DNA of 64,000 bases from Allacma fusca (GCA_947179485.1 OX359246.1:22692001-22756000), one strand, 5' to 3'; positions 35,831-49,188 are shown, counted from the stretch's first letter. Made by a program: numbers and translations. Notes: generated by a model from the sequence alone, not told the origin.

Positions 35831-36423
35831 TAAAATATATAAACACCACTTGGGTTAATTTTTTGCCGTTGAGTATTGAATCAAATCTCATCATTACTTT
35901 ATTTCAGATTTCGTTTGTTTTAATAATTATCGTGTTAGTAGTTTTTGTCTCATAATTTTTCTTACGAGTAACGGAGTACACACAGTAGTGCAAGTCGTGT
36001 GTGGAGAATACGGACAGGATAACTAAAATATTTGGTTAAAATTGATGTACAGTTAATTATCCCTTCCGCTGGCATCAGTTTACAACCATAACGACGAATA
36101 GAGGGCGGTACTGTATAGTGGATTGGTTATCATAATCATGGAATATAAGTCAGCTTTGGAAGTCTTGCTCGCATGCAAACTTGGAAACCTACACGAACGT
36201 ACATAAATAAGATGTTCAGTTGCCTCAATTCTGCATATATATTTATTTATTCTATTGAATGTTTACGAGACTCAGATTTGAATCATTATTTTCCAGAATC
36301 CTGGTAAAGCTGTAATTCAAACTCCGTATAATGAATGTCATAATGTCATATAGATCATAAATTAATTAGTTCATCGATTTTTTGGTACAGTTTACTCTTT
36401 CTGCATGAGATTTGTACAGTAAG
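35831..36423. other. No recognisable gene
   Basis: Probably the remaining leader of gypsy-1 followed by host intergenic sequence. No LTR or primer site could be found. Confidence 0.3.
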
Positions 36424-36731
36424 AGCATACAAGCTCCGTTTATTTCTGTTTCTTTGGGGTACCAAGTGTACCTCGAAAGGGCATTGCTCCAGAAACTAAA
36501 AATGGTATAAAAAAACCAACTGAGACTTTCAAAACTTTTTAAACGTCAGCTCTGCAAATACGTATAGCCGAAATATACTGGTAAATTTGATTATGTAAAT
36601 GATGAAAGTATCACAAAGACATTCTGTAAACATTAGCCCCACATTAATAGTTAATTTTTAATAATCACCTTGAAATTTCAGTAACTTATGAATCTATTGT
36701 ATCTCCTATTGTAATTCAGGATTTAACCATT
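36424..36731 (+). repeat. Duplicated block, copy B (partner 3230-3540)
   Basis: Same order of conserved strings as copy A, same orientation, clearly diverged. It marks the left side of the second NB-ARC locus copy. Confidence 0.75.
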
Positions 36732-36874
36732 CTTTAAAAATGAAAACATGAACCGCGTAAGTTATGAGCTGCACGCGGTTAAACACCCACTACACTCGGG
36801 ATTGCCTCATATTATAATATTCGGGGTAAAAGAAATAAAGCCGTTGATCAAAACAAATCCTATCCATCCTTATA

Positions 36875-38673
36875 CAGGAAAAACTCGATATAACGGATAC
36901 CCAGGGGACCGGTGAATTTTGTCCGCTATAAAAAATTTCCGTTGTATGCATGTAACGGATAAAATCCGTTATATAATTTCCGAAGCGACAAAAAAGGCTG
37001 ATTAGGAATATTGACTTAATTTCGTTGAAAAACAACATGGAAACGCCAGACTAATAATATAATAATTATTCAACTAGAAACATTGAATGGATTAAATATA
37101 GAAGTACAATAATTATTCATCGACACGCAAAAACGTAGTTATTGGTTACTGGCCTTTTATCATTTGGGTCCATTTGTAGGGGAGCACTTAAACAATTTCA
37201 TCCAAATATCATTCACTCTAGATGATGATGGAGCAAGATCTTTGCATACTTGAGTTTGAGAGTTCCCACTTTAAATTTCAAAAATTATACTTGCCTTTTC
37301 TCCTACATTTAAACTCCAGGTTTGATTTTTCAGACCTTTTAGCTCTGTAAACAAATTTCAAGACATAAATCGAAACTAATTATGTAGATAAAACACGCAA
37401 GTGTTCAAGATTTTTATTCATTCAACCAAAATGTATATGCAACGATGCGGTCCCAGCATGACCATTTTTGCTACATATGTACATACATATTTTGCAATAA
37501 ATTTTCGCTTAAAATCCGTTATATGCATGCAAAATGTTTCCAAAGGACTTCAAAGTGTGTCCGTTATAACTAATTTTCCGGTATACAAATGTCCGTTGTA
37601 TGCAATATTTTTAGCATTGGTTATATGAGAGCCTTGCCGGGACAAATAAATCTGTCCGGTGTAACTAAATATCCGTTGTAGAGGGAGCGTCTACATATTA
37701 CGTCAGCACAAAATGCATTAATTACCCAATCACCCACCCTCAAATCATATATGGTCATTTAGTGATACTTCGACCCACCCACCCTACTACATGACATCAC
37801 ATACCTTTACACTGTGTTTCCTCAAAATTTAAAAGCAGCGAATTTAGCCGTGAATTGATTCATATATTAAATTCAGACGAGACTGAAGGAAGTAATTTGT
37901 GTATAATTTGACATGACAAGACATTCTAAAATCCGAGCTCAAGTTTACTAAACGGATTTGTGTACGTTGCTGTTTGGATTTGTCCTGGGTCAGGTGGTCA
38001 GGAATTGTTGCTATATACTATTATTCGTAAAAACATAAACAACGGACGTTTTTTGCCCATCGCGTTGTTAATCGTTGTAGATGATCTTTGAAATACACTG
38101 AGGAGAGGATTACAATAATCAATAAGAACTTAAAGCTATTCGTGCTTTTTTTGTAAACATTAGCTTCTTCGCATAGTTTACGAAGTTCTTGCCACTGATA
38201 TCCACCATAGTTCTTTAAGCTTGACACTTTAATGCATTATCTTAATGCTTACACAATGTTTGCTTACTGGCAGGCACTAGCACCGATTATTACATCTGGC
38301 ATTGGCATTGATTAAGAACTAATAATAGAATGACAGAAATTGCTATGTATTTCCGTTCCTTGAATCACTCGAAAATTAAGTGAACTGTAGAATATATGCG
38401 AAACTACATTTTCGAGCAGAGTAAACATGCGACTTCATACAAAGCTAATTTGTGCACTCGAAGTGTCATCCCATACAATGTTATTTTTTGTACGTATTCT
38501 CTCCTTGTAATAAAATGAGGCTGATGACAGTAATAATGTCATTCGCTTGTATATACAGCACCCACCCACCTGCGTCATGCAATGTCAGACTTCAACTAAA
38601 TGATGGACCCACTATCGAGCTGACATAATATGTAGACGCTCCCAGAGCCATCCGCTATATCGAGTTTTTCCTG
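36875..38673. mobile_element. pogo/Tc1-like nonautonomous element
   Basis: Terminal inverted repeats CAGGAAAAACTCGATATAAC and its near-perfect partner at 38654-38673, flanked by TA at both ends (36873-36874, 38674-38675). The CAG...CTCGATATAACGGA style is that of pogo/Tigger elements. Internal copies of CCGTTGTA/CCGTTATA are seen. About 840 bp without the nested element at 37683-38643. No coding capacity. Confidence 0.85.
37683..38643. mobile_element. Nested 961-bp MITE with 3-bp duplication
   Basis: Inverted repeats start GGGAGCGTCTACATATTA and end in the complement; flanks are AGA on both sides (37680-37682 and 38644-38646). GGG starts with 3-bp duplications and CCACCC-rich subterminal DNA recall Zator-like or similar insect MITEs; the family is uncertain. 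No coding frame. Confidence 0.8.
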
Positions 38674-38848
38674 TATGCCTTAAGTTCAAGTTTCATGCAG
38701 GCAAATTTATTAATTATGATTACTCAATATGCTTTCATTATAGAGTTACCCTGATAATATACACGTGTTCTTGAATTTCATGAGCTTTTTAATTACTTAA
38801 GTTTGATCAATGTGCCGATAGTAACGGAAATAATAACCAAAGCAAAAC

Positions 38849-40448
38849 CAGAGCTCCGCACGGGTCGGGTAATTTTTGACACCGAACTTGAACCGGAACC
38901 GTACTTGAATTTTCGGGTAAAAGCAGAGTCAGATCCGGACTTGGTCGTTCAAGTACGAGTACAAAATCCGGTACTCTGAGTGCGGGTAAAAGTACAATGT
39001 AGGCGTACTCGTACTCTGACCGAACTTTCAAGTACTTTTTTTAAAACCGGACTGACCCGTACTCGAACTCGTACTTGGACCGTACTCGATGTTCAATTAC
39101 TTTTTCAATTACTTTTATAAATTTTATAGTATGTTTAAGTAGCCGCAATTAGTTTAAATTTTTGTTTAATGTAATAAAATTATTCACTGATTTTGCTATT
39201 ATTTCTAGCCATTATAAAGTACGTGTATCTTAAACGATCAAAAGGATTTGTTTTGCGGATAAATTTTCAAATAATTCATGGTCTTACATCATCGATAGCT
39301 GCTGTGGTGGCAATGCATTACAAATGATAAATAACTAATTGAGTTTTACCTATGAAATTTTTGCAACAAATAGTCGAAAGTGACGTAGTTTCAGAACTGC
39401 GAGCTGTGATATTAAAAATTTGATATTAAAATCTTTCTTATCCGCAATATTTTTAACTATTACCATTAATACGTTTTTGAAGAGAATTTCTTAAACCTTG
39501 TTTCCTGTGTTTTCTGCACATGTTCTCAACTCACCACTACCGCTTATATAAACATACACAATGACTCTGAAAAACCTGCACACCTGCACAATTTTCGACC
39601 AAGTAGCGTTAAAACTTGTTAGTTGTATGTACTTCAAACACTGAATAATCATGTCAAATTTTTAAAAGCCGACATTGCTTTACTCTTTGAAAGACCTAGG
39701 GTAAATAAGTAAATTTAAAAATATCTAGAATGAAATTTCCCGTATCACGTGATAGATCAACCTCGCAAATATCCATGGCAATGCAGTAGTGTTTCTTTTC
39801 GGTATCGGGAATTCCCAAGGTTCCGATTCGGTTTCGGGTCAACGGTTTAAAGAACCATTATATTTCGGTCCGGTTTCTGGTCAACGGTTTAAAGAACCGT
39901 TAAAAAAAAATTCCCGGACTCTAACATATCGGTTCCGGTTTCGGTCGAGTCCATGTTTTGGTACCGTACAGAAACACTACAATGAAGTCTGCCCCTTAAA
40001 CTGATTGTGAACTAAAGTTTCAATACTGTAGCGGTTAGAGTTCTATGTACCATACAATGCCTTCATTGTATTTTCAGTATTTCCATTGAAGTATAACATT
40101 CCATGTGTAGATATGTTGTACAAGGCGGCTATCGGCTCACTTCAAAATAACAGCCAATGATGCAGGATTTAAGGCATGACTTTTCTACGCATGATTAGGT
40201 GGAAGTACTCGAGTACTTTTTCCATTTCAAGTACGAGTACCAAGTAATTTAAAATTCAATTGCTTCGAGTACTTTTTGAGAACTCGTACTTGTTACGATA
40301 CTCGGTTCAAAATTACTCAAGTACAAGTACGCATAGAGATACTTGACCCGAGAGTTCGAGTACATAATTTGTTGTGACTCCGTACTCGACCCGAACTTGT
40401 ACTCGTACTTGAAACTCGAGTAGGTACTCGAACCCGTGCGGAGCTCTG
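38849..40448. mobile_element. hAT-like nonautonomous element, 1600 bp
   Basis: Terminal repeats CAGAGCTCCGCACGGGT / ACCCGTGCGGAGCTCTG and perfect 8-bp duplications AGCAAAAC (38841-38848, 40449-40456). Both subterminal 200-250 bp are made of GTACTCG/CGAGTAC-type repeats. The middle has no transposase and contains another insertion at 39787-39979. Confidence 0.9.
39787..39979. mobile_element. 193-bp hAT-like MITE nested in the 1600-bp element
   Basis: Ends TAGTGTTTCTTTTCGGTA and TACCGTACAGAAACACTA form an imperfect inverted repeat; flanks CAATGCAG (39779-39786) and CAATGAAG (39980-39987) are an 8-bp duplication with one mismatch. Inside are two copies of GGTTTCGGGTCAACGGTTT-like sequence about 50 bp apart. 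Confidence 0.75.
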
Positions 40449-40769
40449 AGCAAAACATGTCCACTTAGATTTCAATATAGTCAAGTTTTAAAAAAACATT
40501 TTATGGGTACTTAAGTTATCAGTTTAGTAAAAAATCGTGAATTGCAATCAGTTGACCTGCAGCTCAATGAGCGAAGCGATAGGCGTCTGGTCATGAGTAT
40601 AAATGTAAATTAATTGTTGTGGTAGTGCAATTTGTTTTTTATGAGCGAATTTCTACCTGAAACTATTCCGAAGTTCCCAGAAACTAAAAAGTGTGAACAG
40701 GTTTACATACACACATGCTGAAATGTTGAAGCGAAGTTTAAAACGGAATCCCAGATTGTATGATATTTA

Positions 40770-41240
40770 TATTTTTTTCGAAAATTGGAAAATTCGAAGT
40801 GGTTTGCACAACTCCATGTTCAGGGATAGGTGCAAGCCAAATGAAGCTTAAATAAAGCTTTTGAAATTTTTTGAAATTTTGAAAAATGAAAAATTCGAAG
40901 TGGTTTGCACATCTACATGGTCAGAAGTTTGCTTTGGGCAATCTCGCTTCCAGCTAAGCTTAATGGTACAGAAGCCTTCGTCCACAAGGTCAAAACCGAG
41001 ATCGATACAGGATTCCGTTTGTTGAGAAGTTTCCCATAATTTTTGTAATTTTGGAAAACTGTGAAATTCGTAGTGGTTGCTCGATTATTCACGAGGTCAG
41101 GGAAACGTGCAAACCAAATTTGAAGCGTAAATAGCACTTTTGAAATTTTCAAAATTTCGAAAACTGAAAAAATTTGAAGGAGTTTGTACATCTACGTGGT
41201 CAAGATGTTGTGCTGCTGATATTTGTTTTCAGCTAAGTTG
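40770..41240. repeat. Imperfect tandem repeat
   Basis: Four degenerate units, starting near 40786, 40885, 41055 and 41164, share an AAAATTCGAAGTGGTTTGCAC-like core followed by a TCTACATGGTCAG-like string and A/T-rich spacers. Spacing is uneven, about 100-170 bp. It borders the NB-ARC pseudogene. Confidence 0.65.
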
Positions 41241-41269
41241 AATAGCTTGGAATCTTTTTGCTTGGAGCA

Positions 41270-42130
41270 TTTTCCCAGTATATTAAAAATAAACTGTTCA
41301 TCTCTACTAACGCAGAAGGAATAAAAACCTAAAAACTAGGGTTCGGAATCGGGTATTCCCTACATAACGAGAAACATTAAAATTCTATGAGGATTTTGAT
41401 AACATTCAGGAGCACAACATAGGGGTGCATCGAAGAATTCGGTATAATAGAATATCAGTGGATCCACTCATTAATTATTAGGTCCAGAATTTCATGATTC
41501 GAAAGTTTGGTTTGATCCCATGCCAACTCCTGGATAGAGACTTTGTCCATGTCCTCAACGGATTTTCGAAGCCTTTTCCACGGATATCCTCTGGCAGGTT
41601 CTCACGCTAGTAGGCAATTTGCGTGCTTATAAGACGTAATGTCCATGTTTATCGAAGTGGCAATCTTTTGATAATTTGTCGAACCATAATTTCCAGGGTA
41701 GCCTGTATATTATGCCGTAGAAGCTGCCGGGATTACTTCAATTCCATCTACATACACACATGTTACGAAGAATGGTCGAAAAGGAATCCTTTGTCAGATT
41801 TTTATTTGCTAGGTACTAATTTTAACTGTATTTTACGAGATGGTAAAAGTACTCTATCGAACCCGTGAACAGCAGGTTTGAGAAAGGAATCACGCGTATA
41901 GTCTAACAAAATGAAGAACCATATGTCTGTGTTCCCACTCATATTCCGGTTCCTAGGGGTCGGGTAAACCTGAGCGTGTTCTTGTTCCTGTACCCAAACT
42001 TGTTGTGAATAAAAATTTGGTCCGGTACCCTTTCCTGTACTCGTTCCCGATCTTGCTCAGAGCATCACATTCTACTGGGGTTTCTTTTATCATTTTAATA
42101 TGGACAAGATTTTCAGATACCTAAATTTTT
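41270..42130 (+). pseudogene. NB-ARC gene copy 2, decayed
   Basis: Aligns with 4630-5160 of the functional-looking gene: shared strings include TTTTCCCAGTATATTAA, CTAGGGTTCGGAATC-like and GAGGATTTTGATAACATYCAGGA. Stops and small deletions fill every frame and the P-loop region is missing. 42055-42130 aligns with the last exon of the gene (7436-7515). The middle exons are lost. Confidence 0.8.
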
Positions 42131-43022
42131 AAATATGGAGCCAATTAGCTGTAGCCTGTAGCAGTGTAGTTAAAAGGGACAAAAGCTACCCCAGTAGAAT
42201 TGCAATTACTTAAACAATTAGCTTAGTTCTTTCAAAAGTAATGAATTGTAAATGCATGTTCTTAGCTGTCATTTTGACAGCTTTATAATATATTCATTAC
42301 ACAAAACATAACAATATTTTTACGAAAAATTATCGTTGATACCAATCGTTTCCTTGTATTCTTAATTGTAACTATTGTATTAATTGTCACATAGTTGAAC
42401 AAGAAAGTTCTTCCCTGAAGTAATTAATAAGTAGCAAGTACTGATAGATCTTCAGATTGATTGTACTTACATAATCATTTGTGAATAACCAGTTATTTCC
42501 ATCTCTGTCAAGCACGGTCAATTATTCATCAATTATTAATAAATAAAGTTTGACGTTTCCAGTTTTGAAGCATGAAGCGAAGCTTTACTCATTGTGTTCA
42601 GTAAGTTTACATTGAATTTGAGAAGTGGCATCAGTACGTATAGTTATGAGGTGTTTTTATCCCTGTAAAACTTGTGGGTTTTGCGTATCGTAAATCAATA
42701 TGAAATCATTGTTTCGAAAATATTTGTAAAGCTTACTCTTGATCCATGAAGAAAATAACGCTTCTTTAAGAAATTAAAGAATATTTCCACACACATTCCC
42801 GCTTGCCACATTATTATTTTCCTCCTTATAATACAACATAAATGAGTTGAACTTTCAAACTTTGAGTTTTCCTTCTTTGATTCCCAGGGATATATATATA
42901 TTATAATTACTTACAAACTACATATGAGGACAGTAAACTATATTGTATATATCCAAGCAATATTCTGCAACACGTATCTACAGGTAAAAGCATCACTAAT
43001 GGTTAGCCCTTGAGTGCAAACA
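42131..43022. other. Flank of duplicated block B, then intergenic
   Basis: 42275-42490 matches 7563-7800. The rest shows no gene. Confidence 0.5.
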
Positions 43023-44317
43023 CTACCGGAACGCAAGTAACAAACTGCAGGCCTGGCACATGACAAAATTGATAAAATTTGTGGTTGACTGCCTCTCAAG
43101 CGTATGAAAGGACCCAACCTTGATCCCTTGGCTAGGAACAGACATTATAAGCCTGGGATAGTACAACTTAAACCCTGCAAACCTATCAGTGCTCACCACA
43201 CAAAGCATCTGAGCCTTCATTGCCTTGGAGTCGCTCGGTAATGAGAATCCATGGTCATGGATCAGCGGAAATAAAATAATTCCATAGACTGCAAGTAGGA
43301 AATTCACAGAAGATATCAAAGTGTGTTTTTGGAAACAGAATACGCCAAAGCCGAACCCAACAGTTGAGATATTAATGAACTGCCATTTGTTCAGGAAAAG
43401 AATGTATGAGTACACTTCGTTGAAAAGACCGATTTCCAGTTGCGTTTCCACACTTATTTTCAGGTACTTCTCAATGGTTTCCTTCGTTTTGGTTGTTTTC
43501 TCAGACCTGCAACCCAGAGAAATGCAATTCTTAGTAAATGCCGCATATTTTTAAAATCCTTACGCCTGGGCGCAAATATGTACCTGAAAAGGCGCAGACC
43601 CTCCTGCGTGTTTTCATGACAACGTTGCAAGAACGACACGACCATGAAAATGTCATGGATCCCAACGCTGAGCCAATAAACACAAATAGTGGTTTCGTAC
43701 ATGGCACAAGCGATTTTGAGTCGCATGGTTTTGAAACCCGGAGGCAGCGCCGAGAATAAGAATTGAGGGCTCTCCGCGTCATAGAAATATATCAGAACAA
43801 AGCCCACAATAATGCTGTAGTTTGAGAATGGAATTAGCATCAGAAGTAGCTCTTGAAGCGTGTATCGATGCAACCAGCCTTAAAAAATATTTAGTAGATA
43901 TTAATTTATATAAATTAATTAGATCGTATATTCCTAATCAAACTTTGCTTGACCTGCAGTCCTTGGTTTTGTGGACCCTCTTCTCAGCTGATTGAACAAA
44001 ATGGCATCCTCATGTGGAAAACAAATATGAAGAATATAACTTGCGGTGTTAACCAAAATCAAAAACACGCTTGTAATAAGATGGAAAGAGAAGTATTTCA
44101 GGCTGAAAAGCTCCGTAACTAGCATGGATTGAATGAAGCGCAAAATTATATAACTGCCATACAGAATTGAATTAAAGTAGACAAAATTCCAACGTAGCCT
44201 TCTGACGCTGGGCTTCATTGTCCCTGTTTTACGGCTGAATTCAATCGGTAAGAATTGCAATTTTGAGCAAATGTAGTAAGCCCAGTAGGTGAAGTATAAA
44301 TCCTTTGGAGTTAGCAT
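43023..44317 (-). CDS. Gustatory/chemoreceptor-like seven-helix protein, three exons
   Basis: Three exons with phase-consistent GT-AG introns: exon 1 44317-43954, intron 43879-43953, exon 2 43878-43584, intron 43507-43583 (donor after CTTTTCAG, acceptor GGGTTGCAG), exon 3 43506-43023. Total 380 residues, the usual length of arthropod gustatory receptors. Hydrophobic segments are spread over all exons (for example FNSILYGSYIILRFI, ITSVFLILVNTASYIL, SNYSIIVGFVLIYFY, INFLLAVYGIILF-like), and the end TTNFINFVMCQACSLLLAF resembles the C-terminal receptor signature region. Such receptors are ligand-gated cation channels in sensory neurons. No frame break was found. The exact subfamily cannot be told by eye; a further 3' exon is possible. 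Confidence 0.7.
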
Positions 44318-47300
44318 GTTGTTCCTAGACTTCCAGAAACAAATTACAAAAAGTCGAATTTATTTTTGCACTATGTACAAATAATTATATTGTAGCCAGT
44401 ATTTGATGTAAACGAATTCAGTATACAAATAGTTGTCACAGTCAGTTGTGACAAATGTTTAAATAGGAACAACTCTCTTCACACTGTCCCAATTAAGCCC
44501 AGAAAGGTTTGATAGGTCTTTTAAATAAGATTCCCAGTTTTATGAAATTACCCACCGTTCCTGTATAAGCAGAGCATGTGGCGAAAGTGTTTAGGCGAAA
44601 AAACAGTTTAGTTTACACGATTGGTTTCAATTTTAAAAGTACTGATTTTTAAATACTTTAACAACTTTACATTAATTGGTTTTCGCTTAAATTGGCATAG
44701 CTGGCAGCCAAAAGCCCATAGTTGGACTTCCGTCGTAATTATTTTTTATTCTACATAGCTGAACTATTTCTATTTCTAACAAGCATTTTCCTCTCGATTG
44801 ATTTTCGAAAATTTACACCATCAAATATTAGGGTGTACAGGAAATTGTTAGAGGTAAGATTAATTTCAACATTGTTGTAGAAAACAGTTGCCACCCCCAG
44901 AGCCTGCATAAAGGAATAACTCACAAAATATTTATTTCCCAGTTTTGGAGTAACCCCTTTTCCAAAATGTCTTAAATGTTTTATCCTTGATCTATTTTTG
45001 CTGTCACAGGGGTCCGGATATGAACTAAAATCGGAATATTTCGCGGAATTTGTATTCAGCAATTGTTTATTTCAAAAAACGTTTTACCGGACGTGTTTTG
45101 AAGCCATTGGTAACAAATGGTATGGGCTGTCTCATTGGTTGTAATTTGATGCGGATTCATTTAAGTCTAATACGATTAGCCCAAGTAAAAAATTATTGGT
45201 GCTTGACTTTACATTTTATGCAAGGTCAAACCTCGCATTATATTAAAGGCAATGTAAACAAATGTTGAATTCAAATTCTGTAAAACAAATACAACACATC
45301 CTTCATGCTGAAACCCCGTGACTGCCAAAATTGACCGAGGGTCAATTTTCTGAAACTGCAAATTAATTTGTTGCAAAATGTTGGGATCAAATATTTTATT
45401 ACTGAACGTGAATGCTTCTTTCGAGTGAAAGATCCGAATTTGGGTTATATAAGTGGACGTATGGAACGAAGTAAAGTGAAAACTTCAGGTCAGAATTGTG
45501 CTCAAATTTGTATTGAAATAATGTCAGTATTTTCTGGACTTTAGATATTTTTCTAGAGGAAATTATGGTTAAGTCAATTAATTGGAAAAAACATTATTTA
45601 CTTGATAAAGTTCTAGAAGATTACACAACCAGTAATTATGAAAACACGTCATTATTTTTTAGGGGATTTCCTAGTTGCGTAAACAAGTCGTTTTCCAGTC
45701 TTCATATATATATAAGTACTCAACTTTTCCATCTATGGGAAAATTTGCTCCTGTTTCCCCAAAGATTATTTAATGACTTACTTTAGCAACTTATTGCTAT
45801 ATGGAATTTGAATACAAGGTAACACCTAACATTTAGTTATAACGTAATTATCCTCAATTATTTTATTCTAGAACATTATCTAGTTAAAGGATGGATTGAG
45901 TTAAAGGGAAGAGTGTAAAACTAGAGAGAAATATGTTTGTTGACATTTTTCAAAAACACATCCATGCGCTTTACTTTCCTATAAAGGGATAGTATTAAAC
46001 CTTCCAAAGTAAGTGGTTCAACTGGCACGAGTCAGGTTGTAACAATTACTACACACGAGTACTTCTGTGTATAGGCTAATAGCGGGAAGTCGTTTTGTGA
46101 CAAAATTTGCATCAAATTAATCCCAAAAACAATTTAAACAACACTAATTTTCGTATTAAGGATTTCCTTATTTAATTTAAATAATAAGGGAACCCATGAG
46201 CACTGAAACATAAGAATAAGACATGGCAAATTAAATTATAAAGGTGCAAAAATTCTTGTGAGAAAGGTGCACAGACGATAAACTACAGTGAAAGGCATTG
46301 CATTTTCGCTAACCCCAATTGCAGCAAAAGGGAATTCTGTTGATAATGTAATGTAATGTATAATTGCATCGATTTTATATACTACAATTCTCAGCCAAGA
46401 AAGTGTTCTTATTTCCTATTGATAATACATAGGCCTTGATTGGGTACAACCAGATTGGTCTCTCCAGATCAAATTTGGAGAAAACGTAGTACATATTACA
46501 TATGTATTTTCATCGTGTATGCATAAGTAAGTTATATTTCACATCTTGCCATTGCTACACCAGAGTCGTGCTGTTTCTTTTCGACTGTACCAAGAATTTA
46601 TTATTCCCAAAACCGATGCCTGCATAGAAACATTCTTTACAGGTTTAATCCACAATGAGACCAAAGCTCCAGATTTGAAGTGAATTTTCCAAAAGAATTG
46701 CCAAACAAAAATAATTGTATGCACAGTAAACGTGATGTTTCTTATGTGACGATTCCAATTAACAGAACCATCCAACATGGAATTCTACATCAGCAAAAAT
46801 TGACAAATTAGCATTAAGTAAAATATATTGAGGTGGTATTACGTTAAAAGGCAGTTATGAATTCCCGATTTCAGTGTTTCCTTAAACATTTCCTTAGATT
46901 ATTAGAAATTTTGCTCTGCTGGCATCCAAAATAAATGATTTATGCTGAATATTCTTCAAAATTCTCCCTAACATCAGTTCATAGCCCTCCCTTTCCTAAA
47001 TATTCACTGTTATACTGTAATTTATTTCAGTGAACACTTCGTCCTTTTGAGTAATCCGGATCTTTATTCATTAGTTCCGTTCATAACTATATTCATTTTT
47101 TCGAAGATATCTTACTATCTTTGCAACGCCTTTGAATTTTCATCCTCAACCATGAATCATCATCAAAGATTTGTGATACAAAATAAGCACCTGTTCATGC
47201 TTTTACCGATAATTTAAACGGAAGTTTGAGTAATTCCCGAACCCTTGGACCTAACAGTGCTCAAAGACTAGAAGTTAATGTGAGTCAAGGTTAGGCACTC

Positions 47301-47514
47301 AGGAATTTCAGGAACTAATTCAAGTGTCCCAAGATATATGCGAAAATCAAATGAACAACTTTGCGTAGCCACCAGTTAAAAACATTAGGAAAACGTTAAG
47401 GGTCTTCCTCAAAAATAACTGATAAAACGTTGCACAATCGTTTATGAAGGCCACATAATATCTTTTGAAGAGTTTAGTGATGTGAGATAAGGGATTGTGC
47501 CCTTAAATACAGTA
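44318..47514. other. No recognisable gene
   Basis: Several short open frames (44751-45062 -, 45565-45786 +, 46539-46778 -) have no family signal or splice support. The 44.3-44.8 kb part would be the promoter region of the receptor gene. Confidence 0.35.
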
Positions 47515-48369
47515 CAGTGAATTTCCTATATAGTGATTTCCAAGGGAGTGGCAAATTCCTGCCACTATATAGAGATGCCACTATATAGTATTAATGGCTA
47601 ACTATATACTATTAATGTTTATAACTAATAACTGGCTAAATATATTTATAAAATAATTTATTTGTACAGAATGCGTAAAACTATGAGGTATGCAAAGGTC
47701 AGTAAGTTTAAAATATTCAGTAAATATAGATACCCTCACACTGGTAATATTGTAAGTAGTAGCAAATTTTTCAACTGCAAGGTCACCATTCCAGACCGAT
47801 TGGTCGGAGCTACTTGCGAAGAAATCCAAATTTTTATGGCAGGTACACTTTCCAAAACATCATCAAAATAATACAGCGTCCTTCCAGACACCGAATTTTG
47901 GCTTCAGATTATGGAAAACGTTTAAATTACGTTAAAAAATAAATAACGAATTGAAACTTATTAAAAGTGGGCCAAGGTAAAAATACCAATGCTTTGTTGT
48001 GTACCCGTTCGTTTTACCTTTTAAGTCAATGATACTATTACGTAACTTCAGGTAATCATACATGAGCTTCAGTATACCACAATAAGAATTTCATCGACCA
48101 ACCAATCGACACAAACATTATTTACCTCCCGCACGTTTTATAACACCGTGTTATACCATTAATTAGCTAATTTTATGCCAACTGCCATTATAATTTTGCA
48201 TGGCCGAGCCACCGTAACACATAATGGTGCCATTATAGAGGGAATACCATTATAGTGGGTGCCACTATATTGTATACCTTTAACATTGCAAACCTCTAGG
48301 GAGGGATTTTTGATGCCACTAAAGAGGAAATGCCATCTAAGAGGAAACCACTATATGGGAAATTCACTG
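47515..48369. mobile_element. pogo-like MITE, 855 bp
   Basis: Inverted repeats CAGTGAATTTCCTATATAGT and ACTATATGGGAAATTCACTG with flanking TA (47513-47514, 48370-48371). Subterminal repeats of a CCACTATATAG motif occur at both sides. No coding capacity. It is a different family from the one at 36875. Confidence 0.85.
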
Positions 48370-48712
48370 TAATTAAGGGGCGATCAAAACAACAAATATG
48401 GAGAAAACGCAAAAAACCAAAATGAGGAATGAATAATGAAAAACACGTGAATGGCGAAATAGAAATTATTTGTTTGCTTAAACTTTGTTTTTTTCACATT
48501 TTTATCATGTTAACTTCCCCTTTTTGGAAATACGGTGCACGGGCATTTTTCTGGGACCCACCTTTCACACTCATGTTCCAAATTTTTCCGCAGGTTTTGC
48601 ATTTGAACCTCTTTGACACAAACTTTTGTGATGCAGTAATCTTAGCTCATAAAATTTAAGGATTCCAGCATTCGGTGAAGTAGCAAGGTTATGCGATTTA
48701 TCCCGTCAACCT

Positions 48713-49154
48713 TGTAATAGGGTGTGGCGTGGCAGGGAATAGCTACTGCTAAGCTGTAGGTTAGAACAACAAACATTACCAATATGCCAAGAATCACACA
48801 CTATTCCATTCTAAAAAGCAAGCCCAATTAAATATACAATGTAATTAAATAAATAACTAGATGAAAGCAAAATATGTTGCCAATGCCAATCTTCAGGATG
48901 CGGCCAGTAAATGTGAGACTCCAGTCCAGGGTTTAGTTAACGACAATATATATCTTTGATTTATTAATGTGGATCGCTACTATGACTCAGGGATACAAAT
49001 AGTAAGTCTCTTCAGTCCGGAGCTCCAGGAAGCACTGAAGCTCCTCGTGGCACACATATAAGATGCGGCCTCTCTCTCCGCTTCAAGTACACAGAGTTAG
49101 CCTCAGATCCACTGAGGCTGACATACGCTTGTAAAGGATACCTTCTCCGTTACA
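48713..49154 (-). repeat. gypsy-2 3' LTR
   Basis: Read on the - strand it starts TGTAACGG right after the polypurine tract and ends CCCTATTACA, the TG...CA form. A TTATATG string about 90 bp in may be a TATA box and AATAAA-type signals occur downstream. 48713-49010 matches the 5' LTR. Confidence 0.85.
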
Positions 49155-49167
49155 CCCTCCCCCTTAA
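49155..49167 (-). other. Polypurine tract
   Basis: AAGGGGGAGGG on the - strand, directly before the LTR start TGTAACGG. This is the plus-strand primer for reverse transcription. Confidence 0.8.
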
Positions 49168-49188
49168 AATTGAAAAATCCTTCGGATT

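Noticed and set aside
44751-46778. Frames at 44751-45062, 45565-45786 and 46539-46778 as further receptor exons
   Set aside because: Hydrophobic patches are present but splice sites and phases do not connect them to each other or to the receptor gene.
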